A stretch of 64,000 bases of DNA, from the NCBI GenBank assembly GCA_028554795.2, contig CM068829.1, positions 137,151,579-137,215,578 of the forward strand, in the 5' to 3' direction. Shown here in pieces: positions 1 to 14,025 of the stretch. A model generated the notes under the pieces. That model saw only the letters and a program-made list of their open reading frames with translations, searched no databases and was not told the DNA's origin. A program made the position numbers and the translations under genes. Numbering within the stretch: the stretch's first letter is position 1; each line of letters begins with the position of its first letter. Source of the stretch: Sinohyriopsis cumingii. Lineage: Eukaryota; Mollusca; Bivalvia; Unionida; Unionidae.

Positions 1-289
1 TTCCTGTTTTGGCGAAGACCCAATATTTTCAACCGTACACGAAATATTCTTGCACATATTAGATATATCAGGTACAAAAATGTCAGAAAGCCTTGAACTT
101 AGTAAAAGTTGTGGTAAACTCTGATTGCGGAGTAGATCGGAAGGGTACGCAGATCAATAGTACGAGCTAAACTTACCCACGGCTCAATTGTGTACGGATC
201 AGCCTGTGAATCGGACCTCCAGATGTTTGGCTTGATCTGATTAAAAATCACGTACTTAGATTCTGGCCTACAAAGATACGGCATGTAAT
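1..289. other. AT-rich non-coding sequence leading into the 48-bp array
   Basis: No gene seen. The last 50 bases (for example CTACAAAGATACGGCATGTA near 268) resemble diverged units of the array that follows. Confidence 0.5.
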
Positions 290-710
290 GTTTGCAAAGA
301 ATAGCCATTCATATTGGGCAAAGACAAGGTATATATATGTAATGTTTGTAAAGACTGATTATTTATCTAGTACAAAAACACGGTATGTACTGTTTGTAAA
401 GACTGATTATTTGTCTAGTACAAAGACACGGTATGTACTGTCTGTAAAGACTGATTATTTATCTAGTACAAAGACACGGTATGTAATGTTTGTAAAGACT
501 GACTATTTATCTAGGACAAAGACACGGTATGTAATGTTTGTAAAGGCTGACTATTTATCTAGGACAAAGACACGGTATGTAAAGTTAATACAGAATAACC
601 ATTCATATTGAACAACGACAAGAAATGTAATGTTTGTAAAGACAGACTATAGATCAACGATAAAGACTCAGTATGGAATGTTTGTATATACTGATCATTC
701 ATCTAGGGAA
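290..710. repeat. Minisatellite, 48-bp unit
   Basis: About six clear copies plus degenerate edges. The unit contains ATGTAATGTTTGTAAAGACT, then TTATTTATCTAG and ACAAAGACACGGT. Because 48 is a multiple of three, the frame 288-611 stays open as a 16-residue repeat (core SVKTDYLSSTKTRYV). This is a by-product of the period and not evidence of a gene. Confidence 0.9.
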
Positions 711-1594
711 AATTGTTACTAACTGAATAGTAGGTTTCTTTGTTCAATGTTTATAAATGAATAATAACATTAGCAAACGATTAAGCTATATACCATCAAA
801 TTGTTCAATAATGCACATCGTATTAAAGTTTGTATTCGGTATTTATTTCAATGGACATTACAGTAGTTTTACAATATCAGTTGGCTACCAAGTTAATCAC
901 ATATACTCTTATGATTTTTATCATGCATTCAAATGTTTCAAATTTGATTTAGATTCTCATAGTTCAGTGAAAACAAAGTATGCTAAGGCTTCTGATATCA
1001 AATACGTTTGGCTGCAGTGTGACCTCATTGATATATGTGCTTCACGGTTACCCTGGATAACGTTGTAGTTGTAGCTTAAAGCACATACATATATCCCCTA
1101 GATTAAAGATCTCCTCTGCTAATATTTTTTAATTATTTGTTCTGGAAACATCCTCTAAACCCTTGCCATTCATGACATTCAGGAGTTTATCCAGAAATAT
1201 CGTTACGGTAAAGAATAAAATAAGTAGGTTACTTGTGTGTTTAACTGAACCCCATGTGAGGGACTAAGGGGATAAGCAGCCGGAAGCTCCTGCTTTTAAA
1301 GCGTTTTAAGGTCATTCTTTTAAATATTACTATTAGAAACATTCTGGTTGCTTCGCGCTCATTTTAACCCCACACAATCCGTACCAGGCCTACCCCTTAT
1401 CCCTGCCATACATAGTCACCATCTGCCCGTGACAACGCCATATCGGATATAAAGGATAGAGATGGGAGTTTACTTACTGTAGTGCTTAAAGTCAACGCTG
1501 CTATCAGGAGGGAATAAATGTCTTCAACCATCTTATTAGTGTGTTCATTCAACCATCTTATTAGTGTGTTCACAGCTCTCATATCCTGCCAATA
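711..1594. other. Non-coding stretch before the 46-bp array
   Basis: No convincing gene, RNA or repeat in most of it. A 24-bp direct repeat (CAACCATCTTATTAGTGTGT core) occurs twice near 1526-1571, next to the start of the large array. The open frame at 757-1068 has no recognisable domain. Confidence 0.5.
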
Positions 1595-4500
1595 ATTAGT
1601 GTAGAATATGAAAATCAACATACCAGAAGACATGTCTCCAATTAGTGTAGAATATGAAAATCAACTTACCAAAAGACATATCTCTAATTAGTGTTGAATA
1701 TGAAAATCAACTTACCAAACGACATTTCTCTAATTATTTTAGAATATGAAAATCAACTTACACAATGACATAACTATAATTAGTGTAGAATATGAAAATC
1801 AAGTTACCAAAAGACATATCACCAATTAGTGTAGAATATGAAAATCTACTTACCAAAAGACATGTTTCCAATTAGTGTAGAATATGAAAATCAACTTACC
1901 AAAAGACATGTCTCTAATTAGTGTAGAATATGATAATCAACTTTCACAATGACATAAATATAATTAGTGTAGAATATGAAAATAAACTTACCAAAAGACA
2001 TTTCTCTAATTAGCGTAGAATATGAAAAGCAACTTACCAAAAGACATATCTCTAATAAGTGTAGAATATAAAAATCAACTTACTTACCAAGAAATTTCTC
2101 AAAAATTAGCGTAGAACATGATAATCAAGTTACCAAATGACATGTCAAAAATTAGTATAGAATATGAAAATCAACTTATCAAATGACATTTCTCTCATTA
2201 GTATACAATATGAAAATCAACTTACCAAAAGACATATCTCTAATTAGTGTAGAATATGAAAATCAACTTACCAAAAGACATATCTCTAATTAGTGTAGAA
2301 TATGAAAATAAAGTTATTAAAATACATTTCTCCAATTAGTGTAGAACATGTAAATCAACTTACAAAAAGACATTTCTCTAATAAGTGTCGAAAATGAAAA
2401 TCTACTTACCAGAAGACATTTCTCTAATTAGTGTAGAATATGAAAATCAACTTACCAAAATATATATCTCTAATTAGTATAGAATATGAAAATCAAGTTA
2501 CCAAAAGACATATCACCAATTAGTGTAGAATATGAAAATCTACTTACCAAAAGACATGTTTCCAATTAGTGTAGAATATGAAAATCAACTTACCAAAAGA
2601 CATGTCTCTAATTAGTGTAGAATATGATAATCAACTAAAATAATGACATAAATATAATTAGTGTAGAATATGAATATCAAGTTACCAAAAGACATATCAC
2701 CAATTAATGTAGAATATGAAAAACAACTTACCAAATGACATGACTAGAATTAGTGTAGAATATGAAAATCTACTTACCAAAAGACATTTCTCTAATTAGT
2801 GTAGAATATGAAAATCAACTTACCAAAAGACATTTCTCTAATTAGTGTAGAATATGAAAATCTACTTACCAAAAGACATTTCTCTAATTAGTGTAGAATA
2901 TGAAAATCTACTTACCGAAAGACATTTCTCTAATTAGTTTAGAATATGAAAATCAACTTACCAAAAGACATTTCTCTAATTAGTGTAGAATATGAAAATC
3001 TACTTACCAAAAGACATGTTTCCAATTAGTGTAGAATATGAAAATCAACTTACCAAAAGACATGTCTCTAATTAGTGTAGAATATGATAATCAACTAAAA
3101 CAATGACATAAATATAATTAGTGTAGAATATGAATATCAAGTTACCAAAAGACATATCACCAATTAATGTAGAATATGAAAAACAACTTACCAAATGACA
3201 TGACTAGAATTAGTGTAGAATATGAAAATCTACTTACCAAAAGACATTTCTCTAATTAGTGTAGAATATGAAAATCAACTTACCAAAAGACATTTCTCTA
3301 ATTAGTGTAGAATATGAAAATCTACTTACCAAAAGACATTTCTCTAATTAGTGTAGAATATGAAAATCTACTTACCGAAAGACATTTCTCTAATTAGTTT
3401 AGAATATGAAAATCTACTTACCAAAAGACATTTCTCTAATTAGTGTAGAATATGAAAATCTACTTACCAAAAGACATGTTTCCAATTAGTGTAGAATATG
3501 AAAATCAACTTAACAAAAGACATGTCTCTAATTAGTGTAGAATATGATAATCAACTAAAACAATGACATAAATATAATTAGTGTTGAATATGAATATCAA
3601 GTTACCAAAAGACATATCACCAATTAATGTAGAATATGAAAAACAACTTACCAAATGACATGACTAGAATTAGTGTAGAATATGAAAATCTACTTACCAA
3701 AAGACATTTCTCTAATTAGTGTAGAATATGAAAATCAACTTACCAAAAGACATTTCTCTAATTAGTGTAGAATATGAAAATCTACTTACCAAAAGACATT
3801 TCTCTAATTAGTGTAGAATATGAAAATCTACTTACCAAAAGACATTTCTCTAATTAGTTTAGAATATGAAAATCTACTTACCAAAAGACATTTCTCTAAT
3901 TAGTGTAGAATATGAAAATCTACTTACCAAAAGACATGTTTCCAATTAGTGTAGAATATGAAAATCAACTTAACAAAAGACATGTCTCTAATTAGTGTAG
4001 AATATGATAATCAACTAAAACAATGACATAAATATAATTAGTGTAGAATATGAATATCAAGTTACTAAAAGACATATCACCAATTAATGTAGAATATGAA
4101 AAACAACTTACCAAATGACATGACTAGAATTAGTGTAGAATATGAAAATCTACTTACCAAAAGACATTTCTCTAATTAGTGTAGAATATGAAAATCAACT
4201 TACCAAAAGACATTTCTCTAATTAGTGTAGAATATGAAAATCTACTTACCAAAAGACATTTCTCTAATTAGTGTAGAATATGAAAATCTACTTACCAAAA
4301 GACATTTCTCTAATTAGTGTAGAATATGAAAATCTACTTACCAAAAGACGTTTCTCTAATTAGTGTAGAATATGAAAATCTACTTACCAAAAGATATGTC
4401 TCTAATTAGTGTAGAATATGAAAATCAACTTACCAAAAGACATTTCTCTAATTAGTGTAGAATATGAAAATCAACTTACCAAAATACATATTTCTAATTA

Positions 4501-6147
4501 GTGTATAATATGAAAAACAAGTTGCCAAAAGACATTTCGCTAATTAGTATATAATATGAAAATCAACTTATCAAAAGGCATGTCTCTAATTAGTGTAGAA
4601 TATGATAATCAACTTACACAATGACATAAATATAATTAGTGTATAATATGAAAATCAACTTACCAAAAGACATGTCTCCAATTAGTGTAGAATATTAAAA
4701 TCAACTTACCAAAAGACATTTCTCCAATTAGTGTAGAAGATGAAAATCTACTTACCAAAAGACATTTCTCTAATTAGTGTAGAATATGAAAATCTACTTA
4801 CCAAAAGACATTTCTCCAATTAGTGTAGAATATTAAAATCTACTTGCCAAAAGACATTTCTCCAATTAGTGTAGAATATGAAAATCTACTTACCAAAAGA
4901 CATTTCTCCAATTAGTGTAGAATATTAAAATCTACTTACCAAATGACATTTCTCCAATTAGTGTAGAATATTAAAATCTACTTGCCAAAAGACATTTCTC
5001 CAATTAGTGTAGAATATGAAAATCTACTTACCAAAAGACATTTCTCTAATTAGTGTAGAATATTAAAATCTACTTACCAAAAGACATTTCTCTAATTAGT
5101 GTAGAATATGAAAATCTACTTACCAAAAGACATTTCTCCAATTAGTGTAGAATATTAAAATCTACTTACCAAATGACATTTCTCTAATTAGTGTAGAATA
5201 TGAAAATCTACTTACCAAAAGACATTTCTCCAATTAGTGTAGAATATTAAAATCTACTTACCAAAAGACATTTCTCTAATTAGTGTAGAATATGAAAATC
5301 TACTTACCAAAAGACATTTCTCCAATTAGTGTAGAATATTAAAATCTACTTACCAAATGACATTTCTCCAATTAGTGTAGAATATTAAAATCTACTTGCC
5401 AAAAGACATTTCTCCAATTAGTGTAGAATATGAAAATCTACTTACCAAAAGACATTTCTCTAATTAGTGTAGAAGATGAAAATCTACTTACCAAATGACA
5501 TTTCTCCAATTAGTGTAGAATATGAAAATCTACTTACCAAATGACATTTCTCCAATTAGTGTAGAATATGAAAATCTACTTACCAAAAGACATTTCTCCA
5601 ATTAGTGTAGAATATGAAAATCTACTTACCAAAAGACATTTCTCCAATTAGTGTAGAATATTAAAATCTACTTGCCAAAAGACATTTCTCCAATTAGTGT
5701 AGAATATGAAAATCTACTTACCAAAATACATATTTCTAATTAGTGTATAATATGAAAAACAAGTTGCCAAAAGACATTTCGCTAATTAGTATATAATATG
5801 AAAATCAACTTATCAAAAGGCATGTCTCTAATTAGTGTAGAATATGATAATCAACTTACACAATGACATAAATATAATTAGTGTATAATATTAAAATCTA
5901 CTTACCAAAAGACATTTCTCCAATTAGTGTAGAATATGAAAATCTACTTACCAAAAGACGTTTCTCTAATTAGTGTAGAAGATGAAAATCTACTTACCAA
6001 AAGACATGTCTCCAATTAGTGTAGAATATTAAAATCTACTTACCAAAAGACATTTCTCCAATTAGTGTAGAAGATGAAAATCTACTTACCAAATGAAATG
6101 TCTTCAATTTGTGAAGAACGTGCAAATCAACTAACCAAAAGGCATGG
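1595..6147. repeat. Large minisatellite, 46-bp unit, with 460-bp higher-order repeat
   Basis: About 99 head-to-tail copies of a 46-bp unit containing ATTAGTGTAGAATATGAAAA, then TCTACTTACC or TCAACTTACC, then AAAAGACATTTCTCTA. The phase is kept almost without indels over much of the array. A variant AAGACATGTTTCC recurs at 2551, 3011, 3471 and 3931, exactly 460 bp apart (10 units), so blocks of ten units were amplified together. A further variant block starting near 4481 recurs at 5723, 1242 bp or 27 units later. Every canonical unit contains ACTTACC, which is GGTAAGT on the minus strand. Confidence 0.97.
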
Positions 6148-7896
6148 AAATGTTAACCTGAGTAATTTAAATGTATCCAAGTGCCTTCCTAACAATTAAT
6201 CTGTGTATTAATCAAAGCTTAAATGTGATGACCGTGTCAGGAACACAGGCAGTAACGCTAGAAATATACATGGGCATAAATTATTCCGGACAGATTTTTT
6301 AAAACCAATATGCATATTTGCAATAAATTCAATAGCAGCCAGCGTCTTTCACAAAAATATGCTGTTTGCCTGAATTTCACCAACATAACTTTAGTCGGCT
6401 TAAAACTTATTTGTGGAACCAAGCAATCTGTTTAAATAATATTTATATCTAATTTTAAATTGACAATGAAATATTTTATTTTTTAACTTAAATTGTGAGA
6501 CACATTGGCGTAGTTAGAACCTTGTCACTTTTAACGCCTGACCGTTTTGTTTGTTTATTGTGTTTAATACGATATACGTGATTATACTGTATCGTAAATA
6601 TTTTTTTCCTGCCTTTAGAAACGTCTCTAGGTGAAGGTCAATTATACAGAGAAATAGCTTGCTATATGACGCAAAATTCATTTTATGTACTCAGTGTGCA
6701 GTACTAGATTTACATCAATGAAAATGAGCGACAGATAATTTTTCGTATATCCGTCTATCAATGATTGCTTGATTGCAAAGGTATATTTCGAACAGTTCCT
6801 CCGACTTAACAAAGAGCTGTTTCTATGTAACCATTTAACCACGTTGATCGTGCATTATTAAGTTCTTTGGAACATTTGAATCATTAACTTATAAAATGCC
6901 AAAAGACGTTTTTGGCGCACGCGCACAAAATAATTTCCAGAGACATCACGGTGGTTTTGCAGTTTTGACGATGATTATAAGAATCAACCTAATTTAAAAC
7001 GAGAATTTTTCATTTCAACTCCAGTGTCATTCACTCTCAAACATCCTCTAGCGGGCACTCATATGTATCAGCTTTGCAATCACAAAATAAATCATGTTAA
7101 TGACGGAAAAAAGAAAAGAAAAACAAAAGACAATTTTTTCAAGGGCTAATAACCTGTCAGATTGGAAAAATTTAAGTCAGGATTATAAGTATAGAAATTC
7201 TAATAAAGTTTGGTTTGCACTGGTAAATAGATCATGAAATATGCAATAAATGAATTATATGCATTTTTCCCAACTACCAAAAACACTATCGATCTAAGCT
7301 TACCAACAATAAAGGCCGCGAACAGACTCTTTGATTATTTTTTATGTTAAGGTGAGCAATAGAGCTTTATATCTCTAGAATTGTTTTCAAGAAATGAGAG
7401 CATGGAGTGCTGTAAAAAAAAATCCGTAGCTGGAACAAATGTGAGTCATAATTTAATGAATAAAAAAAAATTACTTGTAAATATCGTACCGTCGGGAAAG
7501 TCAAAGTTAAATAGTATACTCCGTAGCGCGTGGAGATTTTAGTCATTGGTAGATGCACATTGAAGTGTTGTATATAAAAATAACCCACCATTTTGAATCT
7601 GAAAATCTCTTTCACATATCGTAACATATACATGGCATACAGTTAATTTATTTAGTGAATATATTTTATGCATTTGCATCACTTCGTATCATCATAAATC
7701 GATGTGCAGATGCGGACGGAAGTGTTCAGGTGTTATGCATCTTTTGTTTCTAAGATTAGAGCTGAGCAAAGTTTGTTGAACTTATGACTTCTAACTGGGA
7801 TCCCTGGTTTCTATGTAATTGTTTTCTCTAAAACTGAAATCAATGAGTTTACAAATCTAACCAAACATTTTTGTCAATAAATCATCTAAGTAACCT
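6148..7896. other. Non-coding AT-rich stretch
   Basis: No recognisable gene, RNA or mobile element. The minus-strand open frame at 7367-7633 shows no domain and lies in low-complexity AT-rich DNA. Confidence 0.5.
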
Positions 7897-8146
7897 GATC
7901 GATATTGATATTGTTTCATATAATGACGACAACAATGTCCAATACTGATCGGTATTGATATTGTTACTAACAATGAAGAAAGCAATGCCCAATACTGATT
8001 GCTATTGGTATTGTTTCTAATAATTATGACAACGATGTCAACTAACGATCAATAATGACATTGTTTCTAATAATGAAGACAACAATGTCCAATATTGATC
8101 GATATTAATATTGTTTCTAATAAGGGTGACTACAATGTCCAACACT
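7897..8146. repeat. Minisatellite, 50-bp unit
   Basis: Five imperfect copies beginning at 7897, 7947, 7997, 8047 and 8097. The core includes GATCGATATTGATATTGTTT and ACAACAATGTCCAATACT. Confidence 0.85.
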
Positions 8147-8184
8147 GATTTGCATTACTCTAAATCAAGGATCCTTTACAGAAG

Positions 8185-10535
8185 CTAGATTGCCAACATG
8201 GCGTCATACAAACAAATATGGAAGCTAGTTTGCCTCCAAGGCTTCTTACAAACAACATCTAAATTTAAAAGCTATTTTGTCCCCCCCCCCCGGCCTATTA
8301 CAAAACATATTTCGAAGCTACTTTGTCCCCCAAGGCTATTACAAACAAAATCTGGAAGCTAGTTTGTCTCCATGGCTATTACAAATAAACTCTGCATGTT
8401 AGTATGTCTCCATGGCTATTACAAACAAAATCTGGGACCTAGTATGTCTCCATGGCTATTAAAAATAAACTCTGGAAGCTAGTGTGTCTACATGGATATT
8501 ACAAAATCTGGAAGCTAGTATGATTCCATTGTTATTACAAATAAACTCTGGAAGCTATTATGTCTCCATGGCTATTACAAACATCCTCTGGAAGCTGTTA
8601 TGTCTCCATGGCTATTACAAATAAACTCTGGAAGCTAGTGTGTCTACATAGCTATTACAAAAAACTCTAGAAGCTAGTATGTCTCCATGGCTATTACAAA
8701 TAAACTCTGGAAGCTAGTATGTTGACATGGCCTTTATAAATAAACTCTGGAACTAGTATGTCTCTATGACTATTACAAATACATTCTCGAAGCTAGTATG
8801 TCCCCATGGCTATCACAAATAAACTCTGGAAGTTAGTATGTCTCCTTGACTATAACAAATAAATTTTGGACGCTAGTATGTCTCCATGGCTCTTACAAAT
8901 AAACTCTGGAAGCTAGCATGTCTTCATGGCTATTACAAATAAACTCTGGATGCTAGTATGTCTCCATGGCTATTACAAAAATACTCTGGAAGCTAGTATG
9001 TCTCCATGGCTCTTACAAATACACTCAGAAAGCTAGTATGTCTCCACGGCTATTACAAATAAACTCTGGAAGCTAGTATGTCTCCATGGCTATTACAAAT
9101 AATCTATGGAAGCTAGTATGTCTCAATGGCTATTACAAATACACTCTAGAAGCTAGTATGTCTCCATGGCTATTATAAATAAAGACTGGAAGCTAGTATG
9201 TCTCCATGGCTATTACAAATAAACTCTGGAAGATATTAAGTCACCATGGCTATTACAAATAAACTCTGGAAGCTAGTATGTCTCCATGGCTATTACAAAT
9301 AAACGTTGGAAGTTAGTATGTCTCCATGGCCTCTTACAAACAAACTCTGGAAGCTAGTATGTCTTTATGGCTATTACAAATAAACTCTGGAAGATATTAA
9401 GTCACCATGGCTATTACAAATAAACTCTGGAAGCTAGTATGTCTCCATGGCTATTGCAAATAAACTCTGGAAGCTGGTTTGTCTCCATGGCTATTATAAA
9501 TAAGCACTGGAAGCTAGTATGTCTCCATGGCTATTACATATAAGCTCTGGAAGCTAGTATGTCTGCATGACTATTACAAACTAAGTCTGGTAGCTAGTAT
9601 GTTTCCAAGGTTATCACAAATAAACTCTGGAAGCCAGTATGTCTCCTTGGCGATACCAAACAAATTTAGGAAGCTAGTATGTCTCCATGGCTATTACAAA
9701 TAAACGTTGGAAGGTAGTGTGTCTCCATGGCCTCTTACAAACAAACTCTGGAAGCTAGTATGTCTCCATGGCTATTGCAAATAAACTCTGGAAGCTAGTA
9801 TGTCTCCATGGCTATTACATATAAACTCTGGAAGCTAGTATGTCTCCATGACTATTACAAACTAAGTCTGGTAGCTAGTATTTTTCCAAGGCTATCACAA
9901 ATAAACTCTGGAAGCTAGTGTGTCTCCTTGGCGATATCAAACAAATTTAGGAAGCTAGTATGTCTCCATGGCTATTACAAATAAACTCGGAAAGATAGTA
10001 TGTCTCCAAGGCCTCTTAGAAATAAACTCTGGAAGTTAGTATGTCTCTATGGCTATCACAAATAAACTCTGGAAGCTAGTATGTCTCCATGGCTATTACA
10101 AACAAACTCTGGAAGCTAGTATGTCTCCATGGCTATTAAATATAAACTCTGGAAGCTAGTATGTCTCCATGACTATTACAAACTAAGTCTGGTAGCTAGT
10201 ATGTTTCCAAGGCTATCACAAATAAACTCTGGAAGCTAGCATGTCTCCTTGGCGATACCAAACAAATTTAGGAAGCTAGTATGTCTCCATGGCTATTACA
10301 AATAAACTCGGAAAGATAGTATGTCTCCATGGCCTCTTGGAAATAAATTCTGGAAGCTAGTATGTCTCTATGGCTATCACAAATAAACTCTGGAAGCTAG
10401 TATGTCTTCATGGCTATTACAGTCAAAATCTGGAAGCTAGTATGTCTCCATGGCTATTACAAACAAACTCTGTAAACTTTGTATTTCTCCATGGCTATTA
10501 CAAACAAACTCTGGAAGCTAGTTTGTCCCCAATGT
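8185..10535. repeat. Large minisatellite, 40-bp unit
   Basis: About 58 copies of a 40-bp unit with core ATGTCTCCATGGCTATTACA followed by AATAAACTCTGGAAGCTAGT. Variant blocks (ACTAAGTCTGGTAGC, then CTCCTTGGCGATACCAAAC) recur near 9581, 9862 and 10183, showing multi-unit amplification of 7-8 monomers. A run of C interrupts the diverged left edge at 8281. Open frames inside are period artefacts. Confidence 0.95.
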
Positions 10536-12016
10536 CTCTGAGCCTTTATATAGAGGATCTCAAAAGGATAATGATTTAATATTGAATGTATGAAACGAGT
10601 TGAAGAATATCCAGCTTTTGCGACCCTTGGCGAGCAAAAACAGGACATTACTCAACAAGTTTCATAAATTCATTGTTAAATCATTAACAATTTGTGATTC
10701 TTTTTAACACATAGTTTTTATTTCAGTGAAAATTATTTATATAGAAAGAAGAATGAATGATTTCGTTCATTCTGACAGATAGTGCACCTTTCATTTATTG
10801 TGCATAAAATATAATCCCAAATAAAGTTAAACTAGTCAAAGTAGATTCTACATCTTTTACAAACTATAAATTAAATAAAGAGCTTCCATCAGAACAAACT
10901 GAATATTTTAAAACAACAAAATAATTTTTCAAAACGGAATGATTATTGTCATGTGATGTCACATTGTTTGATACGGTACACAGTAGGTGTAAAATACATG
11001 TTTACCCTGAAATGTCACTTTCAGAACAAAGACATCACATTGTTGCGATTTTCATGTGAAATAGGATTACTGGATGATGAAATTCCCATATTTATTGTAA
11101 TGAATTTGTGACCGGATATTTGCAGTATTTGATTCGGAACAATAGACTGTACCAGTACGGAAGACAAATTTCTTTTCTAATCGGATTTGCATTTCATATA
11201 CTGCGTAACTATGCTGTGGTTGGATAAAATTATGTTAGTTGGGAGACCCATTCATGTCCCCATTCTTCTGTGAACAGAGGTGAGCTGTTTTACTTCTGTA
11301 AGTTAACAAGCTATCAAATGAGGAATACCTTTAGTTTTACTTCTTATTGTTGTTCTTGTTTGTAGTTTTACGCCATGTTTCTCAATATAATACTGTTATA
11401 CACGACATTACAAACTCCTCTTGGGGTAACATATCCATATTCAGACAGCCGTGATAATTTTTCCTCAATTTCCTTCCGCGAGTAGAGTTGAAAAATATCC
11501 GCCAATATCTTCATTCAAAACAAAACATCCCAGAGGGCGGGGTTAAAAAAGTTTTCCCCACGATCGCAGCCAATCAGAAAAGAGAATACTAAACAATAAT
11601 TTCATGGGCTATTTTAGACCAATAAGAATAACATAAAGTGATATGTTCACATGTTATAATATCAAAGTATGAAACTGCACACACAATAGACAAAGTGTAC
11701 CGACTATGTGATAATATATGATAGCAGATTTTTATGTTCACATCGAAAATACCTGTATCTTTATATTTTAAATTATTGCTTTGTTTAGCACAATAGATTG
11801 GTGAATCTATATTAGATTCTAAACTCTAATTAGCCTTATAAAATATGAAAATTATAACGATCCTAATCAATCACAGCGGATCGCATGCTGAAACAAATCA
11901 ACTATACAATATTTAAGTGAATCAAAAATTCTTTTTCCAATAGCTTGTCTATTGTTAGGGTCTCAAAATGTACGGAAAACATATCAAACTTTGAGTATTA
12001 ATGTAGATGCGGATGT
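10536..12016. other. Non-coding stretch between arrays
   Basis: No gene or known element recognised. Sequence is AT-rich and apparently single-copy within the window. Confidence 0.5.
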
Positions 12017-12205
12017 TAGATTATTTAACATGTGCCCGGAAATGTCACTAGATTATTTAATATGTGCCGTACAATATCACTAGATTATTTAATATGTGCC
12101 TGTAAATATCACTAGATTATTAACCATGTGCCTGGAAATATCACTAGGTTATTTAAGTGCCTGGAAATATTACAAGATTATATAACATGTGCCTGGAAAT
12201 ATAAC
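12017..12205. repeat. Minisatellite, about 32-bp unit
   Basis: Five to six imperfect copies of TAGATTATTTAACATGTGCC followed by a GGAAATATCAC segment. Confidence 0.85.
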
Positions 12206-12256
12206 TTCTTTTCTTCCCATTTTGACAGAATGATGCAACGCCTCCGTTGTGCCTCT

Positions 12257-12258
<2 letters not shown>

Positions 12259-12306
<48 letters not shown>

Positions 12307-12540
12307 TTTGGATTTTTAACGTAGCTTTAACATTTTTCCGTTATATCGCAACGATGTCTGCAGTGTGGCAGTTTATAGTGATGACTAGCACTGGGACATT
12401 ATGCCGTAGACACGTAAGATTATGTCCCACCCAGTCGCATTATCCTGATAACAGACCGACCAGTCCTTACACTAACCTCTTAAAGCTGAGCGCCGTGCGA
12501 GGCAGCTGTTGCTACAATTTTTTATAAGTCTTTGATATGA
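12259..12540 (-). mobile_element. Truncated SINE, family 2 (body plus (CA)n tail)
   Basis: Shares its body with the full-length copy at 25119-25468: GATGTCTGCAGTGTGGCAGT, TTATAGTGATG, CACTGGGACAT, CCCACCCAGTC and GCTGAGCGCC in the same order. The (GT)n run 12259-12303 is the tail read from the other strand. The tRNA-like head is missing: similarity stops at TCTTTGATATGA near 12540. No target-site duplication was found, so it is an old or rearranged copy. Confidence 0.8.
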
Positions 12541-12694
12541 TCTAAATATTTCAATGCAAGTACATACAATTCTACTCTCGAAGACATTAATTAATATACT
12601 TCCGGTTTTCGAAGACATGTTGTTTGAGATTCTACTTCGTCAATATTTGATCATTCACAAAAGAGTCTGCTGCTAAAAAAGATGTATATATTGA
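12541..12694. other. Non-coding sequence
   Basis: Short AT-rich stretch with nothing recognised. Confidence 0.4.
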
Positions 12695-13105
12695 GAAAAA
12701 AACAGGTATATAGAAACCCCATACTATAGAAGTGTCATCTATCAACACACAGGTCTATAGAAATCCTATACTACAGTAGTGTGATTCTGTCAACAGACTA
12801 GTCTATATAACGTCCATAATAATCCATCGCCATCTATCAAAATACAGGTGTATATAAATCCCAAACTACAGAAGTGCCATCTATCAACAAAGAGGTGTGT
12901 AGAAACCGCATGCTGCTAAATTGCCATTTATCAAAAGACAGGTGTATATAAATTTTATACTAAACTTGTATCATCTATCAACATATCGGTAAATAGAACT
13001 GACATATTACACTAGTGCCATATATTAATATACAGGTGTGTAGAAATGACATAGTACACTAGTACCATCTATTAACAGATATGTGTGTAGAAATCCCACC
13101 TATCA
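12695..13105. repeat. Degenerate minisatellite, about 47-bp unit
   Basis: Around nine diverged copies marked by CAGGTGTATAGAAATCCCAT, then ACTACAGAAGTGCCATCTATCAA-like segments, at spacings near 47 bp. Confidence 0.8.
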
Positions 13106-14025
13106 AGAATCAGTTGTGATGTCTGAGGTTAGGTTATGAAAAATAATCGTCGATATATGTTTGCTTTGTAAATGTATTCGTTTGTTTTTGGCGATATCGA
13201 GGTTAGTGGACTCAGGAAGTGGATGCGTGATGATTAATCCTAATAATAACCAATTAACAAGATGTAAACCAGAGGGTGCTGCGATTCATTTTCGCATGTT
13301 ACAAGACAGCCGGTATAAAACTTTACTAAAACTGTAATGACTTAAAATCCATGCGAGATGCGGACTGCTATGTGTGTTTAATAATTTAGTCAGTCTTGTA
13401 AATGTCCTACAGATTCGCTTTTTAAGACACAGAATAAGTACAAATCTGATGACTATATTTATATTTACCCTCGTTATTAATTTCCCGCGGATCACATCAA
13501 AATGTGATTAGTCGATGGATTATTGTTATTAACGCGTGTTTGTCTGAAACGTATTGCACATTTGCAAGGGATGTAGTTTGGATCCAGTCACAATGTACTA
13601 AAGTATATTTGACAGATAATTGATATAAGTTTATCCCCCCACTAATTGAAATGCACACAGATGCATCAGGAAGTTCCTACATGAGTTTTTCTTTCAAAGA
13701 AAATATATCTCTAAAGACTTTATTTTCTTTGGTTGTTATCTTCTCAGTAGTCGAGAAAGATAAAAGTTGCCTTTGCAGTCAAGGATTATATTTCTCAGGT
13801 TACTTTTTCATTTAATCTGTTAAAATTAAAGGCAAAATCAAGCATCGCTGACAGAGTTATATTGCGCAATTAGATGGTACATTGCCATAGATTTTAAAGA
13901 TAGTATTTTTTCATATTCCATTTTGAAATTGGAAAATGTCATACAATTTCTAAATGAAAATCGATGGATGATATGTTTCAAGTTTAAGTATCGTGGTAGA
14001 CGTAATGGAATACCTATGTACTGGA
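13106..14025. other. Non-coding stretch
   Basis: No gene or element recognised. The minus-strand open frame 13286-13495 lacks any recognisable domain. Confidence 0.5.

Noticed and set aside
288..611. 107-residue repetitive open frame
   Set aside because: Product of the 48-bp tandem repeat; edges decay and no flanking coding sequence exists.
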